Shown: positions 36,493 through 51,819, counted from the stretch's first letter. The stretch: DNA of 64,000 bases from Alkaliphilus sp. B6464 (GCF_018141165.1 NZ_CP058557.1:1054001-1118000); one strand, 5' to 3'. The notes: a model not told the origin generated them from the letters alone. Numbers and translations: made by a program.

Positions 36493-36789
36493 ATGTTTGT
36501 TCATTTAGGTGGAGATGTAGTTGTCTGTACAAAGGATATTATAGCAATTTTAGATATAGAATCTACATTAAAATCAAAACATAGTAAAGACTTTCTAAAT
36601 ATATGTGAAGAAGAGGGATTTGTTAATAGAGTTACTGATGAAGAGCCACGTTCCTTTGTTGTTATGGAAAAAATCGAAGGTAAACCATATAAAGGCAGGG
36701 CTATACGTAAAGTGGTAGTTTATTATTCGCCTATTTCTGCCCTTACCTTGCAAAAAAGGGCTAAATTTATAACGCATGGGAAAGTATAA
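36493..36789 (+). CDS. remB: RemA/RemB-family (DUF370) extracellular matrix regulator
   Basis: A 98-residue DUF370 protein starting MFVHLGGDVVVCTKDIIAIL, the RemB-type start, in its standard place between recF and gyrB. RemB relatives are associated with biofilm regulation. The ATG at 36493 has TAGGGGG nine bases upstream; an earlier in-frame ATG overlaps that site. The 278-base gap to gyrB has no gene that I can see. Confidence 0.92.
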   Translation: MFVHLGGDVVVCTKDIIAILDIESTLKSKHSKDFLNICEEEGFVNRVTDEEPRSFVVMEKIEGKPYKGRAIRKVVVYYSPISALTLQKRAKFITHGKV

Positions 36790-37064
36790 ATTTATATATA
36801 CTTTCGATAATCGGTAAAATGTGTTTAAATAAAGGCTTCTTTGATTTAAAAAATTTGAATAGGAGCTTTTATTATAGCAACTATAGCACAAGACCTTTAT
36901 AAGTAAAGCATAGTTTATTATTATATAAGTTGGGCTGCTGGATACTAGCTACTGGTTTACTTTTATTGTATCAGTACCTAAATATTAGCAGTTTGTTTTA
37001 TTTATTCATAAGAATCTAAAATATTACTATGCAAAATGGTATAGATTTTTTAGCAGGAGGGTAA

Positions 37065-38978
<1,914 letters not shown>

Positions 38979-38993
38979 TAAGGGGGATAAAAA

Positions 38994-41438
38994 ATGTTAG
39001 TGGAAAAAAGTAATATAATCCCTATAAATATAGAAAAAGAAATGAAAAAATCATATATAGACTACTCTATGAGCGTTATTGTAGGGAGAGCTCTTCCAGA
39101 TGTTAGAGATGGACTTAAACCTGTTCATAGAAGAATATTATATTCTATGATCGAATTAGGTTTGACTCCTGATAAACCACATAGAAAATCAGCACGTATT
39201 GTTGGGGATGTTTTAGGTAAGTATCACCCACATGGTGATAGTGCTGTATATGATGCAATGGTGCGTTTAGCCCAAGATTTCTCAATGAGATATTTATTAG
39301 TAGATGGTCATGGTAACTTTGGTTCTGTTGATGGTGATGGCGCAGCTGCTATGCGTTATACAGAAGCAAGACTATCTAAAATTGCTCTAGAAATGATTAG
39401 GGATATTAATAAAGAAACTGTAGATTATAGACCGAACTTTGATGAGTCTTTAAAAGAACCTTCTGTAATGCCAAGTAAGTTTCCAAATTTACTTGTTAAC
39501 GGATCAAGTGGTATTGCAGTTGGTATGGCAACTAATATTCCACCTCATAACTTAGGAGAAGTAATAGATGGTGTTGTTACTTTAATTGATAACTCTGAGG
39601 CTGAAGTGGAAGATATTATGGAGCACATAAAAGGGCCGGATTTTCCAACGGGTGCCACTATTATGGGGACAGAAGGAATTAAAGAGGCATATACAACAGG
39701 TAGAGGTAGAGTTAAGGTAAGAGCTAAGGCAAGCATAGAGGAGTTTAATAAGGGAAGACAACAAATTATTGTTACAGAAATCCCATATCAAGTAAATAAG
39801 GCTAGATTAATCGAAAAAATAGCAGAATTAGTAAGAGACAAAAAAATAGAAGGCATTTCTGATCTAAGAGACGAAAGTGATAGAAATGGAATGCGTATAG
39901 TAATAGAACTTAAAAGAGATGCTAATGCCAATGTTGTGCTTAATAAATTATATAAACATACTCAACTGGAAGATACTTTTGGTATTATAATGCTTGCAAT
40001 AGTTGATGGTGAGCCTAAGGTATTAAATTTAAAAGAAGTGCTGACACATTATTTAAATCATCAAAAAGATATCATTGTTAGGAGAACAAAATTTGATTTA
40101 AATAAAGCAGAAGATAGAGCACATATATTAGAAGGTTTAAAAATAGCTATAGATAATTTAGATGAAGTCATTAAACTTATTAGAGGTTCAGAGAATACTC
40201 AAATAGCAAAAAATGGTTTAATGGAGAGATTTACTCTATCAGAAAAACAAGCACAAGCAATTTTAGATATGAGATTGCAAAAACTTACTGGTTTAGAAAT
40301 AGAGAAGGTTGAGGAAGAATATGAAGAACTATTAAAACTTATTAATCATTACAAAGAAATATTAGCAAATGAAAGATTAGTTCTTAATATTATTAAAGAT
40401 GAGCTATTAGAAATTAAAGAAAAATATTCAGATAAAAGAAGAACAGAAATAACAAGAGCAATAGGAGAAATAAACATACAAGATATGATAGATGAGGAAG
40501 ATGTGGTTATTACTCTAACTCACTTTGGATATATTAAAAGACTTCCTGCAGATACTTACAAAAGTCAAAAACGTGGTGGCAAAGGAGTAGCTGGACTAAC
40601 TACAAGAGAAGAAGATTTTGTTGAAAATCTAATTATTTCTTCATCACATGACTATTTGTTGTTCTTCACTAACTTTGGTAGAGTATATAAGCTAAATGTT
40701 TATGAAGTTCCAGAGGCAAGAAGACAAGCTAAAGGAACGGCAATAGTTAATCTAATACCACTTAGCCCTAATGAAAAAATTGCAGCTACGATTCCTGTAG
40801 GTAGAGAATGGGATTCTAAGTATCTTGTATTAGCTACTAAAAATGGTATTATTAAAAAGACTCAGTTAAGTCAATTTGAAAATACCAGAAAGAGTGGTCT
40901 AATAGCTATTAGTATTAGAGAAGATGATGAGTTAATAAAAGTTAAGCTAACAGATGAAGGTCAAGATGTAATTTTAGTTACATCAAAGGGAATGTCTATT
41001 CGCTTCAAAGAAAGTGATGTAAGAGATATGGGTAGAAGTGCTATGGGTGTAAAAGGAATTAATTTATCACCAAAGGACCATGTTGTTTCTATGGAGATTG
41101 CAGAAGAACAAATGGATCTACTAGTAGTTAGTGAGAAAGGCTTTGGAAAAAGAACAGATTTAAGTGAATATCGTCTACAAACTAGAGGTGGAAAGGGAAT
41201 TAAAACCTATAATGTAACTAATAAAACAGGAGCATTAGTTGGAGCGAAAATTGTAACTAATGAGGATGAAGTCTTATTAATAAACAATGATGGAACAGTT
41301 ATAAGGCTAAATGTAAACAATATATCAAAATTAGGTAGAAATACTAGAGGGGTTACTCTTATGAGAACTGAAGAGGATCAATCTATTGTTACTATAGCAG
41401 TAATGCCTGGCCATGAAGAAGAGGAAGAAGAGGAATAA
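38994..41438 (+). CDS. gyrA: DNA gyrase subunit A
   Basis: An 814-residue GyrA. The winged-helix region has [37 protein letters not shown] and the catalytic tyrosine in [11 protein letters not shown]. The C-terminal beta-pinwheel holds the GyrA box [10 protein letters not shown] near residue 525, confirming gyrase rather than topoisomerase IV. It ends with an acidic run of seven glutamates, a common GyrA tail feature. The quinolone region reads GDSAVYDAM, with the usual Ser and acidic position replaced only by Tyr-Asp context; I see no resistance-type change. Confidence 0.99.
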   Translation: MLVEKSNIIPINIEKEMKKSYIDYSMSVIVGRALPDVRDGLKPVHRRILYSMIELGLTPDKPHRKSARIVGDVLGKYHPHGDSAVYDAMVRLAQDFSMRYLLVDGHGNFGSVDGDGAAAMRYTEARLSKIALEMIRDINKETVDYRPNFDESLKEPSVMPSKFPNLLVNGSSGIAVGMATNIPPHNLGEVIDGVVTLIDNSEAEVEDIMEHIKGPDFPTGATIMGTEGIKEAYTTGRGRVKVRAKASIEEFNKGRQQIIVTEIPYQVNKARLIEKIAELVRDKKIEGISDLRDESDRNGMRIVIELKRDANANVVLNKLYKHTQLEDTFGIIMLAIVDGEPKVLNLKEVLTHYLNHQKDIIVRRTKFDLNKAEDRAHILEGLKIAIDNLDEVIKLIRGSENTQIAKNGLMERFTLSEKQAQAILDMRLQKLTGLEIEKVEEEYEELLKLINHYKEILANERLVLNIIKDELLEIKEKYSDKRRTEITRAIGEINIQDMIDEEDVVITLTHFGYIKRLPADTYKSQKRGGKGVAGLTTREEDFVENLIISSSHDYLLFFTNFGRVYKLNVYEVPEARRQAKGTAIVNLIPLSPNEKIAATIPVGREWDSKYLVLATKNGIIKKTQLSQFENTRKSGLIAISIREDDELIKVKLTDEGQDVILVTSKGMSIRFKESDVRDMGRSAMGVKGINLSPKDHVVSMEIAEEQMDLLVVSEKGFGKRTDLSEYRLQTRGGKGIKTYNVTNKTGALVGAKIVTNEDEVLLINNDGTVIRLNVNNISKLGRNTRGVTLMRTEEDQSIVTIAVMPGHEEEEEEE

Positions 41439-41444
41439 GTAGAG

Positions 41445-41480
41445 AAATAGCAAAGGTAAAATATAACCTTTGCTATTTTT
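41445..41480 (+). terminator. Intrinsic terminator after gyrA
   Basis: AAATAGCAAAGGT pairs with ACCTTTGCTATTT and is followed by a T run. Confidence 0.88.
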
Positions 41481-41659
41481 ATTAGTGCAAATTATATGGG
41501 TATAGTTTAAATTTTTAAAATTTGATATAATAAAAAGAGGATTAATTATAGATTTGTTTAACAATAACTAGATGTAATATATAAGGTTAACTTATGATGT
41601 AAGGAATATATTTAAAGAATTAGTATGATTAGTACAAAGGATAAAGGAGGATGAATTCT

Positions 41660-41977
41660 ATGTCATTACAAATTAAAAAGGACTTTAATAATGAAAATAA
41701 TTATTGGCTCGTTGAACTGGTGGGAGAGGTAGATGTATATACAGCGGGACAATTGAAGGAAGTTTTCATGGGAATTATTGAAGAAAAGAAGGAAGATATC
41801 AAAATAGATGCTGAAAAACTAGAATATATTGATAGTACAGGATTAGGTATACTTATTGGAGCACTTAAAAGATTAAAACAAGAAGATAAAAATATTGTTA
41901 TTTCAAATATAAGGCCTAATATAAAAAAGCTATTAAATATTACTGGACTAGACAAAATTTTTATTGTTGAGGGGTGA
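41660..41977 (+). CDS. STAS-domain anti-anti-sigma factor (RsbV/SpoIIAA type)
   Basis: A 105-residue STAS protein. The phospho-acceptor serine lies in LEYIDSTGLGILIGALKR. When unphosphorylated such proteins bind the anti-sigma kinase and release the sigma factor. The ATG at 41660 is nine bases after AGGAGG; an earlier ATG touches the site. It is followed by the anti-sigma and sigma genes in one operon. The short length and content fit RsbV or SpoIIAA. Confidence 0.9.
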   Translation: MSLQIKKDFNNENNYWLVELVGEVDVYTAGQLKEVFMGIIEEKKEDIKIDAEKLEYIDSTGLGILIGALKRLKQEDKNIVISNIRPNIKKLLNITGLDKIFIVEG

Positions 41978-41983
41978 AGATAA

Positions 41984-42412
41984 ATGGATCAAATACAAAT
42001 GGATGAGATAAAGCTATCTGTTCCCAGTAAACCTGAGTATGTGGGAGTTATAAGATTAACTTTAGCTGCTATTGCTAGTCGTATTGGATTTGATATTGAA
42101 AAGATTGAAGATATGAAGGTTGCTGTTGCTGAAGCATGTACAAATGCAATTATTCATGGATGCCACTGTAAACAAGGCAGTAATTTTAATATTGATTTTG
42201 TTTCAACAGGAGAAAAACTAACTATTTCTGTCTATGATGATGGAGAAGGTTGTCAATTAGACAATATAGAAGAACCAGATCTTAGTAAACCTAAAGAAGG
42301 AGGGTTAGGTATATTTATTATAAAATCTCTTATGGATGATGTAGAGATTGAATCGGAAAAGGGCAAAGGTATGATGATAAAAATGATAAAGTACTTGGGG
42401 GATGATGCTTGA
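41984..42412 (+). CDS. Anti-sigma factor serine kinase (RsbW/SpoIIAB type)
   Basis: A 142-residue GHKL-type protein. The N-box reads VAVAEACTNAIIHG, the G1 motif VYDDGEGCQ, and the G2 motif GGLGIFIIKSLMD. It would phosphorylate the STAS protein and sequester the sigma factor encoded next. Its stop overlaps the sigma ATG (TGATG), as in coupled partner-switch operons. Anti-sigma of RsbW type is favoured because of the 142-residue size and the non-spoIIA context. Confidence 0.9.
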   Translation: MDQIQMDEIKLSVPSKPEYVGVIRLTLAAIASRIGFDIEKIEDMKVAVAEACTNAIIHGCHCKQGSNFNIDFVSTGEKLTISVYDDGEGCQLDNIEEPDLSKPKEGGLGIFIIKSLMDDVEIESEKGKGMMIKMIKYLGDDA

Positions 42413-43218
42413 TGATAAACACAGCAAAATCTACGGATACTGGTGTTACTCTAAATATAAGTAAGACCCATAAGACTTTAACGGAAAAAGAGCTTTTTAA
42501 AGAATATGCCCTGACAAAAAACATTGAAATTAGAAATGAATTAATTAATAGACATTTATATATTGCAGAAATCCTATCTAAGAAATTTTTAAATAAAGGT
42601 ATAGACTATGAAGATATTTATCAAGTAGCTTCATTAGGATTAATTTATGCGATTGAAAGATTTGATATAACAAAGGGTTTTGAGTTTTCGAGTTTTGCTA
42701 CACCTACAATTATTGGGGAAATTAAAAAATACTTTAGGGATAAAGGATGGTCTATTAGAGTTCCTCGAAGAATACAAGAATTATCTAAAAAAATAAATGT
42801 AAGTAAAACTACGCTCCAACAAACATTACAAAGAACACCTACTGTAAAGGATATAGCTGACTACTTAAGTTGTACAGAGGAAGAAATAATTGAGGCAATG
42901 GAGGCTAGTCAAGTATATACCCCTAAGTCTTTAGATTTAACATATGATAATGATGGGGATGATAAAGACGTTCAGTTATTAGATCTTATTGGAGAATTTG
43001 ATAAAAGCTTTGATAGTATCGAAAATAAGGATTTTTTAAATAAAGCAATAGAAAAGCTAAATGAAGTTGAAAAGAAAGTGCTGAAGGATAGGTTCTTTAA
43101 CAATAAGACTCAGATGAAAGTAGCAGAGGAATTACAAGTTTCGCAGATGACTGTTTCTAGAATGGAAAAACGTATTATTGAGAAGTTTAGAAAAGAACTA
43201 GATAAGAGTATGGACTAA
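42412..43218 (+). CDS. SigB/SigF-family RNA polymerase sigma factor
   Basis: A 268-residue sigma-70 family protein. Region 2 has LIYAIERFDITKGFEFSSFA and PTIIGEIKKYFRDKGW; region 3 follows (RVPRRIQELSKKI), and region 4 ends with QVSQMTVSRMEKRIIEKFRK. This is the SigB/SigF/SigG group. The genes before it are an anti-anti-sigma and an anti-sigma kinase, so the gene order is the same as spoIIA and the distal part of sigB operons. Stress-response SigB or sporulation SigF cannot be separated from this alone. A TTG one codon earlier is possible. Confidence 0.9.
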   Translation: MINTAKSTDTGVTLNISKTHKTLTEKELFKEYALTKNIEIRNELINRHLYIAEILSKKFLNKGIDYEDIYQVASLGLIYAIERFDITKGFEFSSFATPTIIGEIKKYFRDKGWSIRVPRRIQELSKKINVSKTTLQQTLQRTPTVKDIADYLSCTEEEIIEAMEASQVYTPKSLDLTYDNDGDDKDVQLLDLIGEFDKSFDSIENKDFLNKAIEKLNEVEKKVLKDRFFNNKTQMKVAEELQVSQMTVSRMEKRIIEKFRKELDKSMD

Positions 43219-43250
43219 AAGAGTAGATCCCATCTACTCTTTTAGTATTT
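43215..43250 (+). terminator. Intrinsic terminator after the sigma factor gene
   Basis: CTAAAAGAGTAGAT pairs with ATCTACTCTTTTAG around CCC. It includes the stop codon. Confidence 0.88.
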
Positions 43251-43263
43251 TATAAAAACAGAG

Positions 43264-43292
43264 TTGACACAAAAGAATAATAGTGATATAGT
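43264..43292 (+). promoter_or_regulatory. rRNA promoter P1
   Basis: TTGACA, a 17-base spacer, then TATAGT. It lies 205 bases before the 16S start. Confidence 0.8.
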
Positions 43293-43346
43293 ATTAAAAG
43301 TGCTCCTGACATACAGTTTTAAAAATAAATTTTAAAATAAAAACAG

Positions 43347-43375
43347 TTGACATAATATTTTAAGTGTGATATATT
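43347..43375 (+). promoter_or_regulatory. rRNA promoter P2
   Basis: TTGACA, a 17-base spacer, then TATATT. It is the second of two tandem promoters of the rRNA operon. Confidence 0.8.
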
Positions 43376-43496
43376 AGATAAGTCGCCGCAACAAGGTGAT
43401 TGAGCATAAGTCTTTAAAGAGGTCTTTGAAAACTAAACAGTATAGATTAAGCCAGCAAATAATAAATCCATCTTTAAAAGATGGTACCCAGAAATT

Positions 43497-45035
<1,539 letters not shown>

Positions 45036-45086
45036 TTGGCAATCTATACTGTCTAGTTTTGAGGGACCTTTTGTCTTTCAATACAT

Positions 45087-45162
45087 GGGGGCGTAGCTCA
45101 GTTGGGAGAGCACCTGCCTTGCAAGCAGGGGGTCAGGAGTTCGACTCTCCTCGTCTCCACCA
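45087..45162 (+). tRNA. tRNA-Ala (anticodon TGC)
   Basis: A 76-base tRNA: acceptor GGGGGCG pairs with CGTCTCC, anticodon loop CTTGCAA with TGC, T arm GGAGTTCGACTCTCC and encoded CCA end. It sits in the 16S-23S spacer, where tRNA-Ala is common. Confidence 0.97.
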
Positions 45163-45181
45163 TAGAATACCAATTTAAAGG

Positions 45182-45210
45182 TTGACATAAAACATTTTAT
45201 TTGGTATTAT
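45182..45210 (+). promoter_or_regulatory. Promoter-like sequence in the 16S-23S spacer
   Basis: TTGACA, a 17-base spacer, then TATTAT, between tRNA-Ala and 23S. It is as good a match as P1 and P2. It may give separate transcription of 23S and 5S. Confidence 0.5.
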
Positions 45211-45313
45211 ATTATTCCGTCTTAAAGACGGTTAAATAGTTCCTTGAAAACTACACAATGTTAGAAATAGTAAAGCAATCATCAATGCGAAAGCATTAGA
45301 TGAATATTAGCAT

Positions 45314-48250
<2,937 letters not shown>

Positions 48251-48292
48251 TATATTCTAACATTGTATAGTTTTGAGGGAATTCCTCATAAC

Positions 48293-48406
48293 GTCGTGGC
48301 AATAGCGAAGGGGTCACACCTGTTCCCATACCGAACACAGTAGTTAAGCCCTTCAGCGCTGATGGTACTTGGCGGGAAGCTGCCTGGGAGAGTAGGTCGC
48401 TGCGAT
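48293..48406 (+). rRNA. rrf: 5S ribosomal RNA
   Basis: About 114 bases with the conserved CCATACCGAACACAGTAGTT and GATGGTACTTGGCGGG segments. The 5' TCGTGGC pairs with the 3' GCTGCGA. It follows 23S by 45 bases. Confidence 0.95.
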
Positions 48407-48412
48407 ATATTT

Positions 48413-48448
48413 AAAAACACAGTTACATAAATTGTAGCTGTGTTTTTT
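48413..48448 (+). terminator. rRNA operon terminator
   Basis: AAAAACACAGTTAC pairs with GTAGCTGTGTTTTTT. It lies directly after 5S. Confidence 0.88.
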
Positions 48449-48665
48449 ATTGTCTAAAAATATATAGGTTCTTTAATTATTTTGACCAATACTTAAGCTG
48501 GGATAAGAGTAAGCTCATAGCAATAAGGTAAATTTTATAAGATAAAAGTAATATAATTAAGAAGGATTTTTTAAAAATAAGTAGAAATTATATTAATAAA
48601 GAAGATAAATATTATCAATTTATATACTTAATTTGGAGTTTAATATTTTCAAAGGAAGTGGAATT

Positions 48666-48839
48666 TTGGATAAAAATAATGTAATTAATTTAAATGAGTA
48701 TAGAGATATGAAAATAAAAGAAAAGCAAAATAATATAAACAAAATAAATAACCTAAAAAAAGTAGATGAAGATGATCGTAGAAATACTTTTAATTTATTT
48801 ATGCGTGTATTAGCAACTATGAGGAAAGAATCCTACTAA
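48666..48839 (+). CDS. Small charged protein of unknown function
   Basis: A 57-residue protein rich in Asn, Lys and acidic residues, from LDKNNVINLNEYRDMKIKEK to LATMRKESY. It has no membrane segment. TTG at 48666 is preferred since AAAGGAAGTGG lies about six bases before it; a further upstream ATG has no site. It stands alone after the rRNA operon. I do not recognise it, and it may not be conserved. Confidence 0.55.
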   Translation: MDKNNVINLNEYRDMKIKEKQNNINKINNLKKVDEDDRRNTFNLFMRVLATMRKESY

Positions 48840-48872
48840 AAATAGACTATTGCTTTCATAACACTTCATATG

Positions 48873-48918
48873 TCACTTAAAATTTCTAACTTTCATTATA
48901 AATTTCAAGTGCTCAAAA
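48873..48918. repeat. Dispersed intergenic repeat core
   Basis: CACTTAAAATTTC and AAATTTCAAGTGCTCAAAA are arranged as in the copies at 8391 and 23628. Confidence 0.5.
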
Positions 48919-48986
48919 TAGTATTAGTCTTTTAATTTTGTATAGGACTCTAATAATCAGAGAAGAATATTCTTTTCTAGATTAGC

Positions 48987-49010
48987 AAAAAAGCAGCTTA
49001 GCTGCTTTTT
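48987..49010. terminator. Terminator downstream of the GNAT gene
   Basis: AAAAAAGCAGC pairs with GCTGCTTTTT around TTA, similar to the hairpin at 20699-20733. Confidence 0.75.
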
Positions 49011-49093
49011 ATCATATTAAAGAGATAGAAATTTAGTAATATTTTCTGTAATATTTAAACTATGATATAGACAAGTGAAATAACATGAAAATT

Positions 49094-49729
49094 TTAGTAT
49101 ATAGATTTATGATATATAAGAGTTGTAAAAACTTGATCTAGATAATCTTCATAGCGCATTCCAGCTAAGGTATAGTTTTGCTTTATTCTAAAAGATAGAG
49201 ACGCAAAATTTGGAGTAGGACTAATAATTGTTTCTGCAAAAATATCATATATCCCTTTAGTTTTTATATCAAATATTAGTTTTTTATATAGCTCACTTCC
49301 TATGCCTTTGCCAGTTAGATGAGATAAAATAGCAGTTTTGTCTACTAAAATGAAATCATTAGCATTCTTAATGTTAAAATCAGGCTTCCAATAAACTTCT
49401 TCTATCCACCCTTCATTATATTTCAGCCATTGTTCCTTCGTATAGGCGATTAGGAAACCGACAACCTTGTTATAACTTTCAGCTACATAAAAATGATCTA
49501 ATTCAAAAATATTTTCAAGTAACTTTGTTTGATAGTATTTAGGATTAGAAGAATAATCATCAATTAAAAAACCCTGATTTGCTTCTTTCTTGTTGTTTCC
49601 AACAGAACATGCAACTTGATATATACTTTGTAAGTCTTTAGGGGTCGCTTTTCTTACTCGTATACGATCCTTTCCAGTAAGTAGCTCCTTTTCTAAAACG
49701 CTAAGATTTTTTAGTTTTAATTGATCCAT
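49094..49729 (-). CDS. GNAT-family N-acetyltransferase controlled by a c-di-AMP riboswitch
   Basis: A 211-residue GNAT protein. The acetyl-CoA binding segment is VDKTAILSHLTGKGIGSELY, with the (Q/R)xxGxG/A-type loop LTGKGIG, preceded by FYVAESYNKVVGFLIAYTKE, the usual beta-4 strand. The N-terminal 25 residues are extra. The substrate is unknown. Upstream on the same strand lie a ydaO riboswitch (49862-49993) and its terminator (49822-49848), so expression should fall when c-di-AMP is high. Other genes under this riboswitch class handle osmolytes, potassium or cell wall, so the enzyme may make or modify an osmolyte; this is inference. AAGGGAGG lies about nine bases before the ATG. Confidence 0.8.
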   Translation of the reverse strand: MDQLKLKNLSVLEKELLTGKDRIRVRKATPKDLQSIYQVACSVGNNKKEANQGFLIDDYSSNPKYYQTKLLENIFELDHFYVAESYNKVVGFLIAYTKEQWLKYNEGWIEEVYWKPDFNIKNANDFILVDKTAILSHLTGKGIGSELYKKLIFDIKTKGIYDIFAETIISPTPNFASLSFRIKQNYTLAGMRYEDYLDQVFTTLIYHKSIY

Positions 49730-49821
49730 AAAAATACCTCCCTTTATTAGAATTAATAGGTGAATAATAATACAGAAAAGAATAAGGTCAGAATAGTAAT
49801 TAAATAAAAGGAGAGAAAAGT

Positions 49822-49848
49822 AAAAAGGCTATAAGAAACTATAGCCTT
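49822..49848 (-). terminator. Riboswitch expression-platform terminator
   Basis: On the minus strand AAGGCTATAG pairs with TATAGCCTTTTT, followed by a T run. It sits between the c-di-AMP aptamer and the acetyltransferase ATG. Confidence 0.85.
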
Positions 49849-49861
49849 GGTAAATACCTTG

Positions 49862-49993
49862 CTTGTAGTCTCCCCTTTCTACGCTTACGAGGTTAGCTGA
49901 CGGATTCGGATCGAAGGAGTTGACCCTACTCACAAAAGTGAGATTCACCCCAAAAAGTGGTTCCCCCGCTTCTTTATAAAGAATTCAGCGTCA
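49862..49993 (-). promoter_or_regulatory. Cyclic di-AMP (ydaO/yuaA) riboswitch
   Basis: On the minus strand the ordered conserved segments of this class are present: AGCGGGGGAACCAC, GGGGTGAATC, GTAGGGTC, TTCGATCCGAATCCGTCAGC followed by TAACCTCGTAAGCG, then GGGGAGACT. The 5' ACGCTGAA pairs with the 3' AGCGT to close the aptamer. Such riboswitches bind two c-di-AMP and usually switch the gene off. Confidence 0.93.
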
Positions 49994-50105
49994 TTACTGT
50001 ATATATATTTATTTATATCAACAAGTATATATACATAAAACTAAATGTACAGAATAATCTGTTTAATATATTTTATTACACATGGAAGTAAAAATCAACC
50101 TATAA

Positions 50106-50681
50106 TTATAAAAAAGCATCTATATTTATTATTTCCTTTAATTTACTTAAATCATCTAAGTATGTTTCTTTTAAATTTTGGTTATATATTATTGACGCTG
50201 GGTGATATAGAGGAAATATCAAAAAGGTGCCCTTTTCTAATATTTGGCCATGTACAGCACCTATCGTTAATTTGTTATTTGCCATAACTGATTTTAGAGG
50301 AGTATTACCTAGGGTTACAATAATTTTAGGAGATATAATATTAATTTCTTCCTTTAAAATATTTGAAAAAAGGCGTACCTCTTCTTGAGTTGGAGGACGG
50401 TTAATTTTTCGACCAGTCTTTTCATTAGTTTTATGGGGTCTAAATTTTACAACATTAGTAATAAAAAGATCTTCTCGCTTAATTTGAAGTATTTCTAAAA
50501 ACTCATTGAGATTTTTTCCTGCTTGTCCTACAAAGGGTTCCTTAAGTTCTATTTCTTTTGCACCAGGGGCTTCACCTACTAATAAAATTTTAGCATCCAC
50601 ATTTCCAGAGCCTGTTATATAATCATCTTGTGTTAAAGTAGCAATTTGTTTATAGAGACCATTTAATTTTTCTAATTTCAT
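50106..50681 (-). CDS. Family-4-like uracil-DNA glycosylase lacking cysteines
   Basis: A 191-residue protein of the uracil-DNA glycosylase superfamily. Motif 1 is GEAPGAKEIELKEPFVGQAG, the central motif ITNVVKFRPH replaces the usual TNVVKCRPP, and the third is LYHPASIIY near residue 160. Family 4 enzymes hold a 4Fe-4S cluster through four cysteines; this protein contains no cysteine at all, so the cluster cannot form in the usual way. It should remove uracil or a related base from DNA. It lies upstream of the acetyltransferase gene on the same strand with its own start, separated by the riboswitch. Confidence 0.85.
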   Translation of the reverse strand: MKLEKLNGLYKQIATLTQDDYITGSGNVDAKILLVGEAPGAKEIELKEPFVGQAGKNLNEFLEILQIKREDLFITNVVKFRPHKTNEKTGRKINRPPTQEEVRLFSNILKEEINIISPKIIVTLGNTPLKSVMANNKLTIGAVHGQILEKGTFLIFPLYHPASIIYNQNLKETYLDDLSKLKEIINIDAFL

Positions 50682-50857
50682 ATTATACCTCCAAAATATT
50701 AATGATTATTATAGTTTTTTTATTTTTAAGAAACATTGCTTAGATCATTATGTATAAAGTACCATACATTAGCCAAATCTAATAAGAGTCATATTAAGAG
50801 TATTTTAACCTATTTTTCCTTTTTTAAAATAAAATATAATTGAAAGGATATGATTTT

Positions 50858-51064
50858 ATGGGTGGTGAGTTTAATTACCCTATTATAGATAACTTTAGGA
50901 TGCTATACGATGAAGGGTATAGATGTATCAACTATGAAATTGATAAAAAAGATGATCAATTTACAGTATACCTAAAAAACTTTGAAAAAGAGAATACAAA
51001 GACATTAAAATGTAATCCTAAAGATGGTATGGTACTAAAAAATTATATTGATAGAATGTCATAA
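50858..51064 (+). CDS. Small hypothetical protein
   Basis: A 68-residue soluble protein, MGGEFNYPIIDNFRMLYDEG to NYIDRMS, with mixed alpha/beta content and no clear motif. The ATG at 50858 has AAAGGA nine bases upstream; an earlier in-frame ATG is less well placed. It precedes queT by 167 bases, and lies on the same strand, but a promoter-like TTGACA and the preQ1 riboswitch intervene. I do not recognise the family. Confidence 0.6.
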   Translation: MGGEFNYPIIDNFRMLYDEGYRCINYEIDKKDDQFTVYLKNFEKENTKTLKCNPKDGMVLKNYIDRMS

Positions 51065-51177
51065 ACTCTGCAAAGATTTATGGAGGAGCCCTAGTTTAAA
51101 ATTGACAACACATAACATAACATGTTATCATTGATAGGTTGTTTAATAGACTTTGTTATTTGGAACATTAAGCAACA

Positions 51178-51216
51178 TGTCAGTTCGAAACCATCCTGAC
51201 AATAAATAAAACTAGG
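51178..51216 (+). promoter_or_regulatory. preQ1-I-like riboswitch before queT
   Basis: TGTCAG (51178-51183) pairs with CTGACA (51194-51199) around TTCGAAACCATC, and the A-rich tail AATAAATAAAACTAGGGAGG overlaps the ribosome site. Stem, C/U-rich loop and an A-rich tail ending next to the ribosome site are the preQ1-I layout in its translational form. The downstream gene being a queT transporter supports the call. Confidence 0.75.
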
Positions 51217-51231
51217 GAGGAAAAATAACAA

Positions 51232-51708
51232 ATGAATAAAACAAAATTTTTGACACAGGCCTCTATGATTGCAGCAATTTATGTTGTCTTAGTTGAGGTT
51301 TTTAAACCCTTCAGCTATGGAATTATGCAGGTGCGAATTGCTGAAGTATTAACGATTATGCCTTATTTTACGCCAGCGGCAGTACCTGGATTAACGGTTG
51401 GGGTTATAATTTCTAATATTATTGGACCCTATGGAGTTTTGGATATTGTTGTAGGTAGTTTAGCAACATTAATTGCTGCATATTTTACTTACAAAATGCG
51501 TAAAAAGATATTAGCACCTTTACCACCTATTGTAGTTAATGCTATTATTATAGGACTTATGCTGTATTATATCTTTTTAGGTTCTCCAGATGAAACTCCA
51601 TTACTGGCTATTATGGGATGGGTAGCTTTAGGACAAACTATTGTCTGTTATGGTTTAGGTTATCCTCTTATGTTAATTTTAGATAAGTACAAAAAGAATA
51701 TTTTTTAG
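51232..51708 (+). CDS. queT: Queuosine precursor transporter QueT
   Basis: A 158-residue membrane protein of the QueT family, the substrate-binding S component of an ECF-type importer for queuosine precursors. It has five or six helices; the start FLTQASMIAAIYVVLVEVFK and the loop PAAVPGLTVGVIISN are typical. The preQ1-I-like riboswitch overlapping the ribosome site links it to preQ1. The ECF energising module is not in this window. A terminator follows. Confidence 0.92.
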   Translation: MNKTKFLTQASMIAAIYVVLVEVFKPFSYGIMQVRIAEVLTIMPYFTPAAVPGLTVGVIISNIIGPYGVLDIVVGSLATLIAAYFTYKMRKKILAPLPPIVVNAIIIGLMLYYIFLGSPDETPLLAIMGWVALGQTIVCYGLGYPLMLILDKYKKNIF

Positions 51709-51740
51709 ATTATTATACAATCTGAATAAGACCGAAAAAT

Positions 51741-51782
51741 AAAGGGTAGAAGAAGTAATACGCATTACTTCTTCTACCCTTT
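51741..51782 (+). terminator. Intrinsic terminator after queT
   Basis: AAAGGGTAGAAGAAGTAAT pairs perfectly with ATTACTTCTTCTACCCTTT around ACGC. Confidence 0.9.
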
Positions 51783-51819
51783 AAGGTATAAAATTATTTT
51801 TAAATAAGGAATGATATGT

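Noticed and set aside
51102-51130. TTGACA with a weak -10 before queT
   Set aside because: The -10 candidate TTATCA is too weak to list as a feature, though a promoter in this area is likely.
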